Origin: Dehalobacter restrictus DSM 9455
Lineage (GTDB): Bacteria > Bacillota > Desulfitobacteriia > Desulfitobacteriales > Syntrophobotulaceae
Length of the DNA: 64,000 nucleotides
Assembly: GCF_000512895.1 (NCBI RefSeq)
Contig: NZ_CP007033.1
Span: 1,413,001-1,477,000 of the forward strand
Direction of reading: 5' to 3'
Shown here: in pieces, positions 44,603 to 53,595 of the stretch
How positions within the stretch are numbered: position 1 is the stretch's first letter
Layout of the letters: every line of letters starts with the position of its first letter
Made by a program: the position numbers and the translations under genes
Notes under the pieces: generated by a model
Told to the model about the DNA's origin: nothing
Database searches by the model: none
What the model saw: only the letters and a program-made list of their open reading frames with translations

Positions 44603-45540
44603 ATCCCCTGATCGTTATTATCGGACCGACAGCAGTCGGCAAGAGTGCTCTTGGCATTGAACTGGCACTCAGGCTGCACGGAGAAATTATTTCCGGAGAT
44701 TCCGTTCAAGTTTACCGGAAGCTTGATATCGGATCAGCAAAACCATCTAAGGCTGAACAGAAGGGTGTACCGCATCATCTGATCGATCTGCTTGATCCGG
44801 CTGAACCGTTTACAGTGGCAGGATTTCAGTCTCAGGCCAGAGAATGGATTGAGAATATTCAAGCCAAAGGGAAAATCCCGATTATCGTTGGCGGAACTGG
44901 ACTTTACATTCGTTCAATTTTGGATGAATTTGAATTTCCGGAAGAAGGATCGGACCCAATCAAGCAAAAGTGGCTGGCTTATGCCAATCAGCATGGCAAT
45001 AAGGAGCTGCATCTAAGACTCGCGGAATGTGATCGGGCTTCTGCCGAAAAACTTCATGTGAACGATACGGCAAGAATCGTCAGAGCCCTGGAAATCTTTG
45101 AATTAACCGGTAAACCATTATCTGAACAAAGGTCATACATGGAAAAAATGTATGCTGAATTGGATGAATCGGTCATTTATTTAGGGCTGACGGCTCCAAG
45201 AGACGTGATTTATGAACGAATCAATGATCGTTGCCGGAAAATGGTAGATTGTGGTATAATCGAAGAGACTCTACGTTTACTTCAGGAGGGTTATTCACCA
45301 AGGCTAAAATCTCTTCAAACCATCGGCTATCGTCATGTCGTTTATTTTTTAAGAGGTTTGGTCACTCAAAAAGAAATGCTGCGTCTGCTTCAGAGAGATA
45401 CCAGGCACTTTGCCAAAAGACAATTAACCTGGTTTAAGAGGGATCCCAGAATCAAATGGTATGACTTGACAGAATGTTCGTCTCAACAAATTCTTGACGA
45501 AATTTGCGATTCTCTTGACTTGCGCAGTGATGGAAACTAA
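44599..45540 (+). CDS. miaA: MiaA, tRNA dimethylallyltransferase
   Basis: A 313-residue transferase, full length. The P-loop is GPTAVGKSALG; family motifs SGDSVQVYRKLDIGSAKP, PHHLIDLLDP, GGTGLYIRSIL and the C-terminal RRL-type region (RQLTWFKRDPRIKWYD) are present. It prenylates A37 of tRNAs reading UNN codons, producing the substrate of MiaB. It is translationally coupled to the methyltransferase and followed by hfq, a classic neighbour pair. Confidence 0.97.
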   Translation: MNPLIVIIGPTAVGKSALGIELALRLHGEIISGDSVQVYRKLDIGSAKPSKAEQKGVPHHLIDLLDPAEPFTVAGFQSQAREWIENIQAKGKIPIIVGGTGLYIRSILDEFEFPEEGSDPIKQKWLAYANQHGNKELHLRLAECDRASAEKLHVNDTARIVRALEIFELTGKPLSEQRSYMEKMYAELDESVIYLGLTAPRDVIYERINDRCRKMVDCGIIEETLRLLQEGYSPRLKSLQTIGYRHVVYFLRGLVTQKEMLRLLQRDTRHFAKRQLTWFKRDPRIKWYDLTECSSQQILDEICDSLDLRSDGN

Positions 45541-45587
45541 GGTAAAATTAGACAATAAGAAAAATGGTGATGGAGGTAAAAAATAAA

Positions 45588-45833
45588 ATGAATAAATCAC
45601 CGATTAACTTGCAGGATGTTTTCTTGAACCAAATCCGTAAGGATAACATACCTGTTACGATCTATTTGGTCAATGGATTCCAGCTCAAAGGATTAGTCAA
45701 AGGCTTTGATAATTTCACGGTTGTTCTGGACTACGAAGGCAAACAACAAATGGTATATAAACATGCCATTTCTACCATAATGCCAATGAGACAAGTCAAT
45801 TTAAATGCCTTAGTCGGGGAAATGACTGAATAA
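45588..45833 (+). CDS. hfq: RNA chaperone Hfq
   Basis: An 81-residue Sm-like protein. The Sm1 motif ([29 protein letters not shown], broken into helix and strands) and the Sm2 KHAIST motif of Hfq are present, with a short C-terminal tail as in Firmicutes. ATG 45588 is used; TGGAGGT lies 11 bases upstream. It ends the long unit that began with miaB, before a terminator. Confidence 0.96.
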   Translation: MNKSPINLQDVFLNQIRKDNIPVTIYLVNGFQLKGLVKGFDNFTVVLDYEGKQQMVYKHAISTIMPMRQVNLNALVGEMTE

Positions 45834-45915
45834 TTTCCTGCTGGGGCCATAATTGGACTGGGACCATATAGCTGATAGATATCACTGAGACATAGAAAAG
45901 AAAAGAAATGAATAG

Positions 45916-45958
45916 AACATCGTGTTGTGTACCCTACATAGCACGATGTTTATTTTTC
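45916..45958 (+). terminator. Terminator after hfq
   Basis: Stem AACATCGTG/CACGATGTT (45916-45924 with 45942-45950) with a 17-base loop, followed by TATTTTTCTT. Confidence 0.8.
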
Positions 45959-46050
45959 TTATTATTTATATTTTTCCCAAATTAATGATTCACCTTTTTC
46001 ACGCTTCGCTATATATATATAATGACGTTCTTATGGGGGGTGCTTCTTTT

Positions 46051-46953
46051 ATGTCCATTAAGATAACCTTCAGATCAAATCTTCCGCCGGTACTCCAAAC
46101 CCAGCCAATGACATCAGAACCTGAGTTGCCGGACTATGCCGGCAGCAGTAACAAAAAGACTGAAGAAATCATTACGGAACTCGATAGTTTAATTGGCTTA
46201 GAGTCAGTAAAAAAACTGATTCATGAGTTGTATGCTTTTGTAGAAATCTGCAAACGACGGGAAAAAGAGAAGCTGAATACGGAGCCTTTAGTCTTACATA
46301 CCGTTTTTAGCGGCAATCCGGGTACAGGAAAAACCACAGTCGCAAGGCTGATCGGAAGATTGTTTAAGGAAATGGGCGTTTTGCCGAAAGGACATATTAT
46401 CGAATGTGAAAGAGCAGATCTTGTTGGGGAGTATGTCGGACATACAGCCAATAAGACCAGAGAATTGGTTAAAAAGGCGCTCGGCGGGATCCTGTTTATT
46501 GATGAAGCCTATTCTCTGGCAAGGGGTGGGGAAAAGGATTTCGGCAAGGAAGCAATTGATGCCTTAGTCAAAGCGATGGAAGACCATAAGGATAACCTCA
46601 TCCTTATCCTTGCCGGATATAAGGTTGAAATGGATGCATTCATAAAGACAAACCCTGGTTTGCGGTCGCGCTTTCCGCTCCATATCGATTTCCCGGACTA
46701 CTCTCTAGATGAACTGATGTCTATTGGTGAACAGATGCTGACAGGTAGGCAATATACATTTTCTCCGCAGGCAAAAATTGTGTTCCGAAGAAACCTGCAG
46801 AATATGAATGCCATACAGCCTTATTCCGGTAATGCCCGGATGGTGCGCAATTTTGTGGAAAAAGCGATTCGCAGACAGGCCGTCAGACTCTACAGGCAGC
46901 CGAATCTGTCCAGGGAAGATTTAATGTGTATCAAAGAAGTGGATATTTCTTGA
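46051..46953 (+). CDS. spoVK: SpoVK-type AAA+ ATPase
   Basis: A 300-residue AAA protein of the SpoVK/CbxX group. Walker A GNPGTGKTTVA, Walker B GILFIDEAYSL and the arginine-finger region GLRSRFPLHI are present. In Bacillus spoVK is expressed in the mother cell and helps spore maturation, and it follows miaA-hfq at a distance. ATG 46051 lies after a GGGGGG stretch at 46035-46040; the longer frame from 45922 starts inside the hfq terminator and is not used. Confidence 0.9.
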   Translation: MSIKITFRSNLPPVLQTQPMTSEPELPDYAGSSNKKTEEIITELDSLIGLESVKKLIHELYAFVEICKRREKEKLNTEPLVLHTVFSGNPGTGKTTVARLIGRLFKEMGVLPKGHIIECERADLVGEYVGHTANKTRELVKKALGGILFIDEAYSLARGGEKDFGKEAIDALVKAMEDHKDNLILILAGYKVEMDAFIKTNPGLRSRFPLHIDFPDYSLDELMSIGEQMLTGRQYTFSPQAKIVFRRNLQNMNAIQPYSGNARMVRNFVEKAIRRQAVRLYRQPNLSREDLMCIKEVDIS

Positions 46954-47032
46954 TCGGGGGCATTTACCCTTTTACATATCAACGAGAAGAAGATACAATA
47001 TGCCTATAACCGCATAAATCCGGAGGAATAAA

Positions 47033-48118
47033 ATGGGAAAGACAAATCAATTAGGATTATCATTTTTAGACCGGTTTTTGACATTTTGGATCTTTATTGC
47101 GATGGCTATTGGCGTTTTTGGAGGTTATCTGTTCCCAAACCTTGCTGTATCGTTGGGTGAGTTCAGCACGGGTACGATTTCCTGGCCGATTGCCATCGGA
47201 CTCATTGTAATGATGTATCCTCCGCTGGCCAAGGTAAAATATGAAGAGATCGGCAAAGTCGTACAAAATAAAAAAGTCTTCAGCTTTTCGCTGCTTCAGA
47301 ACTGGATTATCGGACCGGTTTTAATGTTCATACTGGCTATCGTGTTTTTGAGAGATATGCCAGGTTATGCTATTGGTTTGATCATGATCGGTTTAGCTCG
47401 CTGTATTGCCATGGTCATTGTCTGGAATACGCTCGCGAAGGGTGATAATGAGTATTGTGCCGCACTCGTGGCCCTAAACTCCATATTCCAAATACTCTTG
47501 TATTCAGTTTATATCTATCTTTTTGTTACTTTAATTCCTAAATGGCTTGGCCTTTCCTGGGGTGGGCAAATCGTGGATGTTTCGATATGGGATGTTGCTA
47601 AAAGTGTTCTGATTTACTTGGGGATTCCTTTTGCAGCGGGTTTTATTACTCGTTTTAGATTGATCCGAGTTAAGACAAGAGAATGGTACGAGAATGTATT
47701 TATCCCTAAAATTTCACCGTTAGCTTTGATCGCCCTGCTCTATACAATCGTTATTATGTTTATGACCAAAGGGCAGGAGATTGTCACCAATCCAATGGGA
47801 GTCGCAAGAATAGCCATTCCCTTATTGATCTATTTTGCAGTCATGTTTTTTGTCAGCTTCTTTATGTCTTACAAAGGCGGCTTTCAATATGACCAGACGG
47901 TAACACTGGCTTTTACAGCAGCAAGCAATAACTTTGAACTGGCGATTGCTGTAGCTGTAGCGGTATTTGGCATCGCCTCCGACGTAGCTTTTACAGCCGT
48001 TATTGGGCCGTTGGTGGAGGTGCCAGTCATGATTGGCCTAGTGAATTCAGCACTTGCCTTAAAAAACAAATTTTATGACCAGCAGGGTTGGCCACGTAGG
48101 CATAAAGAAGAGCTTTAA
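47033..48118 (+). CDS. acr3: ACR3-family arsenite efflux carrier
   Basis: A 361-residue carrier with ten hydrophobic segments and the ACR3 features: the conserved cysteine in [18 protein letters not shown], and the late [23 protein letters not shown] with FEL and acidic pore residues. It exports As(III), and often Sb(III), using the proton gradient. No arsR or arsC is nearby. It lies between spoVK and the ynbB-like gene, which are otherwise near neighbours in spore formers. CCGGAGG precedes ATG 47033. Confidence 0.93.
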   Translation: MGKTNQLGLSFLDRFLTFWIFIAMAIGVFGGYLFPNLAVSLGEFSTGTISWPIAIGLIVMMYPPLAKVKYEEIGKVVQNKKVFSFSLLQNWIIGPVLMFILAIVFLRDMPGYAIGLIMIGLARCIAMVIVWNTLAKGDNEYCAALVALNSIFQILLYSVYIYLFVTLIPKWLGLSWGGQIVDVSIWDVAKSVLIYLGIPFAAGFITRFRLIRVKTREWYENVFIPKISPLALIALLYTIVIMFMTKGQEIVTNPMGVARIAIPLLIYFAVMFFVSFFMSYKGGFQYDQTVTLAFTAASNNFELAIAVAVAVFGIASDVAFTAVIGPLVEVPVMIGLVNSALALKNKFYDQQGWPRRHKEEL

Positions 48119-48283
48119 CCAATGCCGGAAAAGATAAAAGTAGCCTTTAATACATTTGATTTTTCTAAATAAAGTCTTATGTGTCTCTGCCTTGATCGTT
48201 AAGTTATATTTTTTCGTATATTGAAAAGTAAGCCAATTCGATGTAGTATTTTAGAAGAACTTTACTTAATGGAGGATAGTTTT

Positions 48284-49543
48284 TTGTCCGATTTGAATTT
48301 ATCCGCGAAAATTACAGACGCGCTGTGCTATGCTGAACAGGTTTTGGCAAAACAAACCTGTATCATAAATCCAATCATTGAGAAGAACCATCAACGTGTC
48401 CTCAAAGCTTTCCAGGAGGCCAGAGTCTCAGCCTATAATCTGAATGGAACAACCGGCTACGGACTTGGCGATTCCGGGAGAGAAAAACTTGATACGGTGA
48501 CCGCATCCATCATGGGTACTGAAAAAGCCATCATCAGGCACCAGTTTGTATCGGGTACCCATGCGATTGCATCCGCGCTCTTTGGTGTTCTCCGGCCTGG
48601 AGATCATTTTATTTCTGTTACCGGGATGCCGTATGATACGCTTCAGCAGGTGATCGGAATCAAAAACAACATTTCCGGCAGCCTGGCTGACTGGGGAGTG
48701 TCCTTTGATATCCTGCCTTTGGATGCTGATAGTCAGATTCAAATGGAAAAACTGGCTGCGATGGTGACTCCGCAAACGAAGCTGTTTATCATCCAGCGTT
48801 CCAAGGGTTATGAATGGAGAAATTCTGTTTCAATTGCCCAGATCAGTGAATTTGTTGGCTATGCCAAAACGCATTTTCCAGAGATCGATATCTTCGTCGA
48901 TAATTGCTACGGCGAGCTTGTTGAGGATCAGGAACCCGGACATGTGGGGGTAGACCTGCTGGCAGGATCACTAATCAAGAATCTCGGAGGCACGCTGGCC
49001 CCGACAGGCGGCTACATCGCCGGCAGAGAAGATTTGGTCACGAAAGCCGCTGCCAGGTTTACCGCACCCGGCATCAATGCCGATGTCGGAGCAACCCTCG
49101 ATAATCTTCGGCTCATGTACCAGGGATTGTATTTCAGCCCGCTGACGGTCAGTGAAGCGATCAAAGCTGCAGTTTTTTCCTCGGCCTTCTGGTCAAGACT
49201 GGGTTTTGAAGTCCATCCAGGTCCGAAGGATCTGCGGACGGATATCATTCAGGCGGTAAAACTGAATTCCAAAGAAAAGATGCTGGCCTTTTGCCAGGGT
49301 CTCCAGAAAGGTTCGCCGATCGATTCACATGTTCTGCCGCTGCCTTCGGAGATGCCAGGCTATACGGACGAAGTGATCATGGCTGGAGGAACTTTCATTC
49401 AGGGGGCCACGAGCGAATTTTCTGCCGATGGTCCGATCAGAGCCCCTTATGCCATATATATGCAGGGCGCGATTTCTCATATCTATGTGAAAAACGCTAA
49501 TCTTTCAGCTGCGCAAATGCTTGAACAAAATCATCTGTTATAA
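48284..49543 (+). CDS. ynbB: Methionine gamma-lyase-like PLP protein (YnbB / aluminium-resistance family)
   Basis: A 419-residue fold-type-I PLP enzyme of PF06838. Family signatures are NGTTGYGLGDSGREKLD, RHQFVSGTHAIASALFG, DNCYGELVEDQEPGHVG and the lysine site GSLIKNLGGTLAPTGGYIAGR. The reaction is unproven despite the 'Met gamma-lyase' and 'aluminium resistance' labels. TTG 48284 is chosen because GGAGGA lies seven bases upstream. Its position after spoVK matches the spoVK-ynbA-ynbB order of Bacillus. Confidence 0.92.
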   Translation: MSDLNLSAKITDALCYAEQVLAKQTCIINPIIEKNHQRVLKAFQEARVSAYNLNGTTGYGLGDSGREKLDTVTASIMGTEKAIIRHQFVSGTHAIASALFGVLRPGDHFISVTGMPYDTLQQVIGIKNNISGSLADWGVSFDILPLDADSQIQMEKLAAMVTPQTKLFIIQRSKGYEWRNSVSIAQISEFVGYAKTHFPEIDIFVDNCYGELVEDQEPGHVGVDLLAGSLIKNLGGTLAPTGGYIAGREDLVTKAAARFTAPGINADVGATLDNLRLMYQGLYFSPLTVSEAIKAAVFSSAFWSRLGFEVHPGPKDLRTDIIQAVKLNSKEKMLAFCQGLQKGSPIDSHVLPLPSEMPGYTDEVIMAGGTFIQGATSEFSADGPIRAPYAIYMQGAISHIYVKNANLSAAQMLEQNHLL

Positions 49544-49584
49544 CGGTCTAAGCTAATAACGCGCCGGAAGCAGGGATAGTCAAT

Positions 49585-50121
49585 ATGGTAAGAATAAGAC
49601 GCGATATGATGAACAATCCGTATAGCCAATTTCTTCAGGAAATCATTGAGATTATCCTGATCGTTTTTGCCTTGTCCTGGCTGCTAAAAACTTATCTGAT
49701 CGGATTTGCCCATCTTGAAGGAGCGGAAATGATGCCGTCACTTTCGCTGGACAGCCAGGTGCTGGTTGAAAAATATTTTTACCGCAGCATTGACGCTTTG
49801 GACAGAGGAGATGTCATTCTCTATTCAGATAACGGTGTAGAAAGCATCAAACGGGTAATCGGCTTACCAGGTGAGAAAGTAGAAATTAAAAACGGTTATA
49901 CGTATATTAATAGCAAACCAATTTACGAACCTTATGCTAATACACCAAAGACATATACATTTTCAACGGTTGTTGTGCCGGAAGACCATGTTTTTACGTT
50001 GAATGACAATCGGGCGAGTAAGAATGATTCCCGTTCATTCGGCAGTGTTCCGGTTCAGAGCATTGAAGGCAAAGCCCTATTCTGCTACTGGCCGCTGAGC
50101 AGTGTTCAGATCCTGTTGTAG
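49585..50121 (+). CDS. Signal peptidase I homologue lacking the catalytic serine
   Basis: A 178-residue single-anchor protein of the S26 signal peptidase family. It has one membrane helix (about residues 16-40) and the periplasmic boxes: the general-base lysine K89 in SIKRVIGLPGEKV and box E as LNDNRASKNDSRSFGSV. In box B, where GxSMxPT should hold the nucleophile, it reads GAEMMPSL, placing glutamate at residue 48 where serine is required. The codon is an unambiguous GAA. It is therefore probably inactive as a standard signal peptidase and may be a pseudoenzyme or use another nucleophile. Its neighbours are ynbB and ddl. Confidence 0.8.
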   Translation: MVRIRRDMMNNPYSQFLQEIIEIILIVFALSWLLKTYLIGFAHLEGAEMMPSLSLDSQVLVEKYFYRSIDALDRGDVILYSDNGVESIKRVIGLPGEKVEIKNGYTYINSKPIYEPYANTPKTYTFSTVVVPEDHVFTLNDNRASKNDSRSFGSVPVQSIEGKALFCYWPLSSVQILL

Positions 50122-50309
50122 GGCCATGTCGATCCATCATTTTAGATTGACAAGGTACTATTTTTACTTAACAAGATGTAAGGAACGGAGCATATGAATA
50201 AGAATGATTAAGGGTAATTTTACCTGGAATCTTAATTTTACCTGTAATCTATCGTAAAAAAATAACCGGGAATTTAGACACGGTATGAGTTGAAGGGAGT
50301 ACAATCAAA

Positions 50310-51404
50310 ATGAACAACAAAACGAAAGTGCTTGTTATCTTTGGCGGTCAATCGGGGGAGCATGAAGTTTCGGTCATTTCTGCAGCGTCAGTCATCAAAG
50401 CGCTACATGCTGACCGGTATGAGATTCAGACCATCGGGATCACCAAGGACGGAAGCTGGTATTGGGGGGCAAGACCGGAAGCGTGGAAGGAAGCTAAAGC
50501 CGATATCACGAACGGCGCCAAGCAGGTCGCAGTCGTTTTGAACCCGCAAAAACCTTACTTTCAGGCTATAGACGGAAGCGAACTGCCGGATCAGGGCAGA
50601 TGTGATATTATTTTTCCGGTCATGCATGGCCCCAAAGGGGAAGATGGTACGATTCAGGGGCTTTTCGAAATGGCGGGGTTCCCATATGTTGGTTCAGGTG
50701 TGCTGGGTTCTTCTCTCGGAATGGACAAAGACCGGATGAAGGCCGTTTTCAAAGAAGCCGGGCTGCCGATAGTGCCGCACCTTACCTTGCTTCGAAGTGA
50801 AATCAATGCTGCTCCCAAAGCAGCGGTGAAACGCATCTCAGACAGCATTGGTTTTCCATGTTTTATCAAACCAGCCAATCTTGGTTCCAGTGTCGGTATT
50901 TCCAAAGCTGAAGACGATAAGCAACTGCTGGAAGCTTTGATCTACGCAGCAAAATTTGACCGGAAAATTGTGATCGAAAAAGGTGTGAAGGCAAGGGAAG
51001 TTGAATTGAGCGTCCTTGGCAATGAAAGTGCCAAAGCCTCCATCCCCGGTGAAATTAAACCGACCAAAGATTTTTATGATTATGAAGCTAAATACCTGGA
51101 TAATAGCTCAGAATTGATTATTCCAGCCATATTGAGCCAGAAATTGATTGAACAGCTTCAGTCCTATGCAGTGACTGCTTTTGAGGCCGTCGGCGCTTCG
51201 GGGCTAAGCAGAGTTGATTTCTTCGTTACTGAAGACAAGCAAATCTTTATTAATGAAATCAATACGATGCCTGGCTTTACGCAAATTTCGATGTACCCGA
51301 AACTGTGGGAAGCCAGCGGCTTAAGTTACAGCCTGCTTCTTGATGAACTGATCAGACTTGGATTCGAAAAATTCAAGGATGATGCCGATAGAAGACTTTC
51401 CTGA
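50310..51404 (+). CDS. ddl: D-alanine--D-alanine ligase
   Basis: A 364-residue ATP-grasp ligase. Motifs include GGQSGEHEVSV at the N-terminus, the GPKGEDGTIQGLFE region, PCFIKPANLGSSVGI and the metal site NEINTMPGFT near the C-terminus. It joins two D-alanines for peptidoglycan precursors. GAAGGGAG precedes ATG 50310. A terminator shared with lexA follows. Confidence 0.96.
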   Translation: MNNKTKVLVIFGGQSGEHEVSVISAASVIKALHADRYEIQTIGITKDGSWYWGARPEAWKEAKADITNGAKQVAVVLNPQKPYFQAIDGSELPDQGRCDIIFPVMHGPKGEDGTIQGLFEMAGFPYVGSGVLGSSLGMDKDRMKAVFKEAGLPIVPHLTLLRSEINAAPKAAVKRISDSIGFPCFIKPANLGSSVGISKAEDDKQLLEALIYAAKFDRKIVIEKGVKAREVELSVLGNESAKASIPGEIKPTKDFYDYEAKYLDNSSELIIPAILSQKLIEQLQSYAVTAFEAVGASGLSRVDFFVTEDKQIFINEINTMPGFTQISMYPKLWEASGLSYSLLLDELIRLGFEKFKDDADRRLS

Positions 51405-51488
51405 GTACATCTCCTAAAGTGAGTCTATCCTTAATCAGGTGACCGCAAACAAGAATTTCTTCTTATAATACTTCAAGTCTTACCCGCC

Positions 51489-51526
51489 AAAAAAGGGCGC
51501 AGCAGATAAATATTTCTGCTGCGCCC
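51489..51526 (-). terminator. Strong terminator between ddl and lexA
   Basis: A 12-bp perfect stem (51495-51506 with 51515-51526) with an 8-base loop. On the minus strand it is followed by a run of six T (51489-51494), so it primarily ends lexA; the plus-side tail is weaker. Confidence 0.85.
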
Positions 51527-51550
51527 TCGCTTTCTCCCCCGTATTATGTA

Positions 51551-52177
51551 TCAGTGGATATCTCGGAACAGTCCGATCACTTTGCCGAGAATGGTTACGT
51601 GATCGGAATAAATCGGCGCCATATACTGATTCTCCGGCTGGAGCCGGATCTGGTTCTTTTCTTTGTAGAAACGCTTGACTGTGGCTCCGTCCTCCGGTCC
51701 GTCTGAGACTAAAGCAACAACAATATCGCCGTTGCTGGCATTCTGCTGTTGTCTGACCAGAATTAAATCATCGTCAAAAATACCGGCATCGATCATGCTT
51801 TCGCCCTGAACCTTGAGCATAAAGACCGTGTCTGATTTTACCATATCATACGGAACAGGGAAGGAATCCTCAATGTTTTCTATGGCTAGGATCGGTTCAC
51901 CAGCGGCAACATGTCCAACTACTGGAACGTGAACGATTTTTCTGGAATTATATTCGCCGAAGGAATCGAGGACTTCTATGGCCCTTGGCTTCGTAGGGTC
52001 TCGTCTGATATATCCTTTTTCTTCGAGAATGTTCAGATGATTATGCACAGTCGAACTTGATGAGAGCCCAACAGCTTCGCCTATTTCACGGACCGAAGGG
52101 GGATAACCTTTTAAGGCAATCTCCTTCTTGATAATATCCAAAATCTGCATCTGACGTGAGGACAGATCCGAAGTCAT
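51551..52177 (-). CDS. lexA: SOS repressor LexA
   Basis: A 208-residue LexA. The N-terminal winged helix-turn-helix has [25 protein letters not shown]. The autocleavage site is A92-G93 in VAAGEP, with catalytic S127 in VQGESMI and K168 in ATVKRF. RecA-bound cleavage derepresses the regulon. The start lies 9 bases after AGGAGGG on the minus strand. LexA boxes in the divergent promoter show autoregulation and control of the yneA-like gene. Confidence 0.97.
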   Translation of the reverse strand: MTSDLSSRQMQILDIIKKEIALKGYPPSVREIGEAVGLSSSSTVHNHLNILEEKGYIRRDPTKPRAIEVLDSFGEYNSRKIVHVPVVGHVAAGEPILAIENIEDSFPVPYDMVKSDTVFMLKVQGESMIDAGIFDDDLILVRQQQNASNGDIVVALVSDGPEDGATVKRFYKEKNQIRLQPENQYMAPIYSDHVTILGKVIGLFRDIH

Positions 52178-52225
52178 GACATCCCTCCTGATTATTTATT
52201 TTGAATCAATATTTGGTCTAGCTAG

Positions 52226-52254
52226 ATCGTAACATAAAAATTGGAAAAAGGCAA
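52226..52254 (-). promoter_or_regulatory. Likely lexA promoter
   Basis: On the minus strand TTGCCT (52249-52254) and TACGAT (52226-52231) are spaced by 17 bases. The first LexA box overlaps the -35 element, a standard arrangement for repression. Confidence 0.5.
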
Positions 52255-52265
52255 ACAAATGTTCG
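52252..52265 (-). promoter_or_regulatory. LexA box 1, before lexA
   Basis: On the minus strand CGAACATTTGTTTG, close to the Gram-positive consensus CGAACRNRYGTTYC, over the -35 of lexA. Confidence 0.65.
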
Positions 52266-52274
52266 TGATTTTTC

Positions 52275-52303
52275 TTGACACGAACGTTTGTTCGTATTAT
52301 AAT
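52275..52303 (+). promoter_or_regulatory. Near-consensus promoter of the yneA-like gene
   Basis: Consensus TTGACA (52275-52280) and TATAAT (52298-52303) with a 17-base spacer, which is occupied by a LexA box. The gene starts at 52351. Confidence 0.9.
52281..52294 (+). promoter_or_regulatory. LexA box 2, perfect palindrome in the promoter spacer
   Basis: CGAACGTTTGTTCG: both CGAAC/GTTCG half-sites are intact. It lies between -35 and -10, so LexA binding would block polymerase. Confidence 0.9.
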
Positions 52304-52315
52304 CAAAACATAAAT

Positions 52316-52329
52316 AGAACATATGTTTG
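52316..52329 (+). promoter_or_regulatory. LexA box 3, downstream of the -10
   Basis: AGAACATATGTTTG matches GAAC-N4-GTTT about 13 bases after the -10, a plausible second operator for the yneA-like gene. Confidence 0.65.
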
Positions 52330-52350
52330 ATCTAATGGAGGTTGATGATC

Positions 52351-52668
52351 ATGATTGCAGTATCCAGATCCTATATGCGTTATAGAAGAAATTCAACTAA
52401 AATTGTATTTGTATTGGGGCTGTGCCTAACAATTATTGCTGCACTTTTAATGTCTCTGGTGGTAAATTATCTAACTGCTGAAAATTCCAACCCTACATCA
52501 TATAAGGCGATCACAATACAACAGGGAGATACGTTGTGGGAACTTGCTGCAGAATCCAACTACAGCAGTGATATCAGTGCACTGGTGGACAAAACCATGC
52601 GCTATAATAACCTACGCAGCACGTATATTGAACCAGGACAGGTGATCTATATTCCGGTTCGGTCATAA
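52351..52668 (+). CDS. yneA: YneA-like SOS cell-division inhibitor
   Basis: A 105-residue protein with one N-terminal membrane helix (about residues 17-40, IVFVLGLCLTIIAALL) and a C-terminal LysM domain (ITIQQGDTLWELAAES to PGQVIYIP). This is the architecture of YneA, the LexA-controlled division suppressor of Bacillus, and it sits divergent from lexA exactly as there. Three LexA boxes and a strong promoter lie between them. ATG 52351 has GGAGGT eight bases upstream. By analogy it delays septation after DNA damage; the mechanism here is inferred. Confidence 0.88.
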   Translation: MIAVSRSYMRYRRNSTKIVFVLGLCLTIIAALLMSLVVNYLTAENSNPTSYKAITIQQGDTLWELAAESNYSSDISALVDKTMRYNNLRSTYIEPGQVIYIPVRS

Positions 52669-52765
52669 TTTAGAATTTAGTTTATCATTAACGATAACGA
52701 TCTTTCAATTCTTACGAACTTTAATTATGTCTCTATATTGTCTATATTTTAGTCTATATTTTAAT

Positions 52766-52797
52766 ATAACCTCCATATATACAACTATGGAGGTTAT
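52766..52797 (+). promoter_or_regulatory. RBS-sequestering 12-bp perfect hairpin
   Basis: Arms 52766-52777 and 52786-52797 are exactly complementary (ATAACCTCCATA and TATGGAGGTTAT) with an 8-base loop. The right arm contains the GGAGGT ribosome site of the M23 gene at 52804, so the folded RNA should hide it. Confidence 0.75.
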
Positions 52798-52803
52798 TGT
52801 TAT

Positions 52804-53595
52804 ATGAAACTCATTAAACAATTAAAAAAGACAATATGGCCTGATTCTATCGTATTGATCATTTTTGTGATGATTGCTATCACCGTCATTATTGTCAAGC
52901 AAATAGTCATCCATGATGAATCAAAATCAGACGCCTATAACGATCTTTCACTTATATCCTCGGAAGTTGTTATTCATTTTCAGAAAGTAAAACTGGACTC
53001 ATGGAAGGACTATGTAGCTATTATTCATGTTTGCGATCCAACAGCAAATCGCCTCGTTCAGCAGCTGGATAATGGAATTAACTTCAATAATCTTGACTGG
53101 TCCGGACTAAATAGCGAAGAATTCAAACAAGTAAAATATTACCATTATTTACTTGATCAGTATCTGTTCTTTACGCCGGGAGAATATCAGTTCCCACTTC
53201 AGGAACCTTCGCATTATACAGATACCTATGGTGCCGATAGGGAGGGGGGACAGCGAAAGCATGAAGGTACAGATATTTTTAATCAAAAGGGTACGCTAAT
53301 ATTCAGTGTATGCAATGGTACACTGGAAAGGATTGGATGGAATAGGCTTGGTGGAGAGAGGGTGGGCGTAAGAGGCCAGGACGGAAACTATTATTACTAT
53401 GCCCATCTGGACACGGTCAATGAAGCATTGGTTGTCGGGAACAGCATTTCCAAAGGAGAACTGATCGGAACAATGGGGAACACAGGTGACGCAATTACAA
53501 CTCCTGATCATTTGCATTTCGGAATCGAACTGCCGAATGGCAAATGGATCAATCCATATTCCTGGTTAAAAGTTTGGGAATATAACAGTCGCTAA
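52804..53595 (+). CDS. M23-family (LytM-type) wall peptidase
   Basis: A 263-residue membrane-anchored protein: helix at about residues 16-35, a linker domain, and a C-terminal M23 peptidase. The metal set is HEGTDIF near residue 158, the AHLDTV histidine, and DHLHFGIEL; these match the HxxxD and HxH zinc ligands, so it is probably active. It lies 135 bases after the yneA-like gene, behind a hairpin that contains its ribosome site. Conditional translation is inferred. It may remodel the septum or the spore wall. Confidence 0.85.
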   Translation: MKLIKQLKKTIWPDSIVLIIFVMIAITVIIVKQIVIHDESKSDAYNDLSLISSEVVIHFQKVKLDSWKDYVAIIHVCDPTANRLVQQLDNGINFNNLDWSGLNSEEFKQVKYYHYLLDQYLFFTPGEYQFPLQEPSHYTDTYGADREGGQRKHEGTDIFNQKGTLIFSVCNGTLERIGWNRLGGERVGVRGQDGNYYYYAHLDTVNEALVVGNSISKGELIGTMGNTGDAITTPDHLHFGIELPNGKWINPYSWLKVWEYNSR

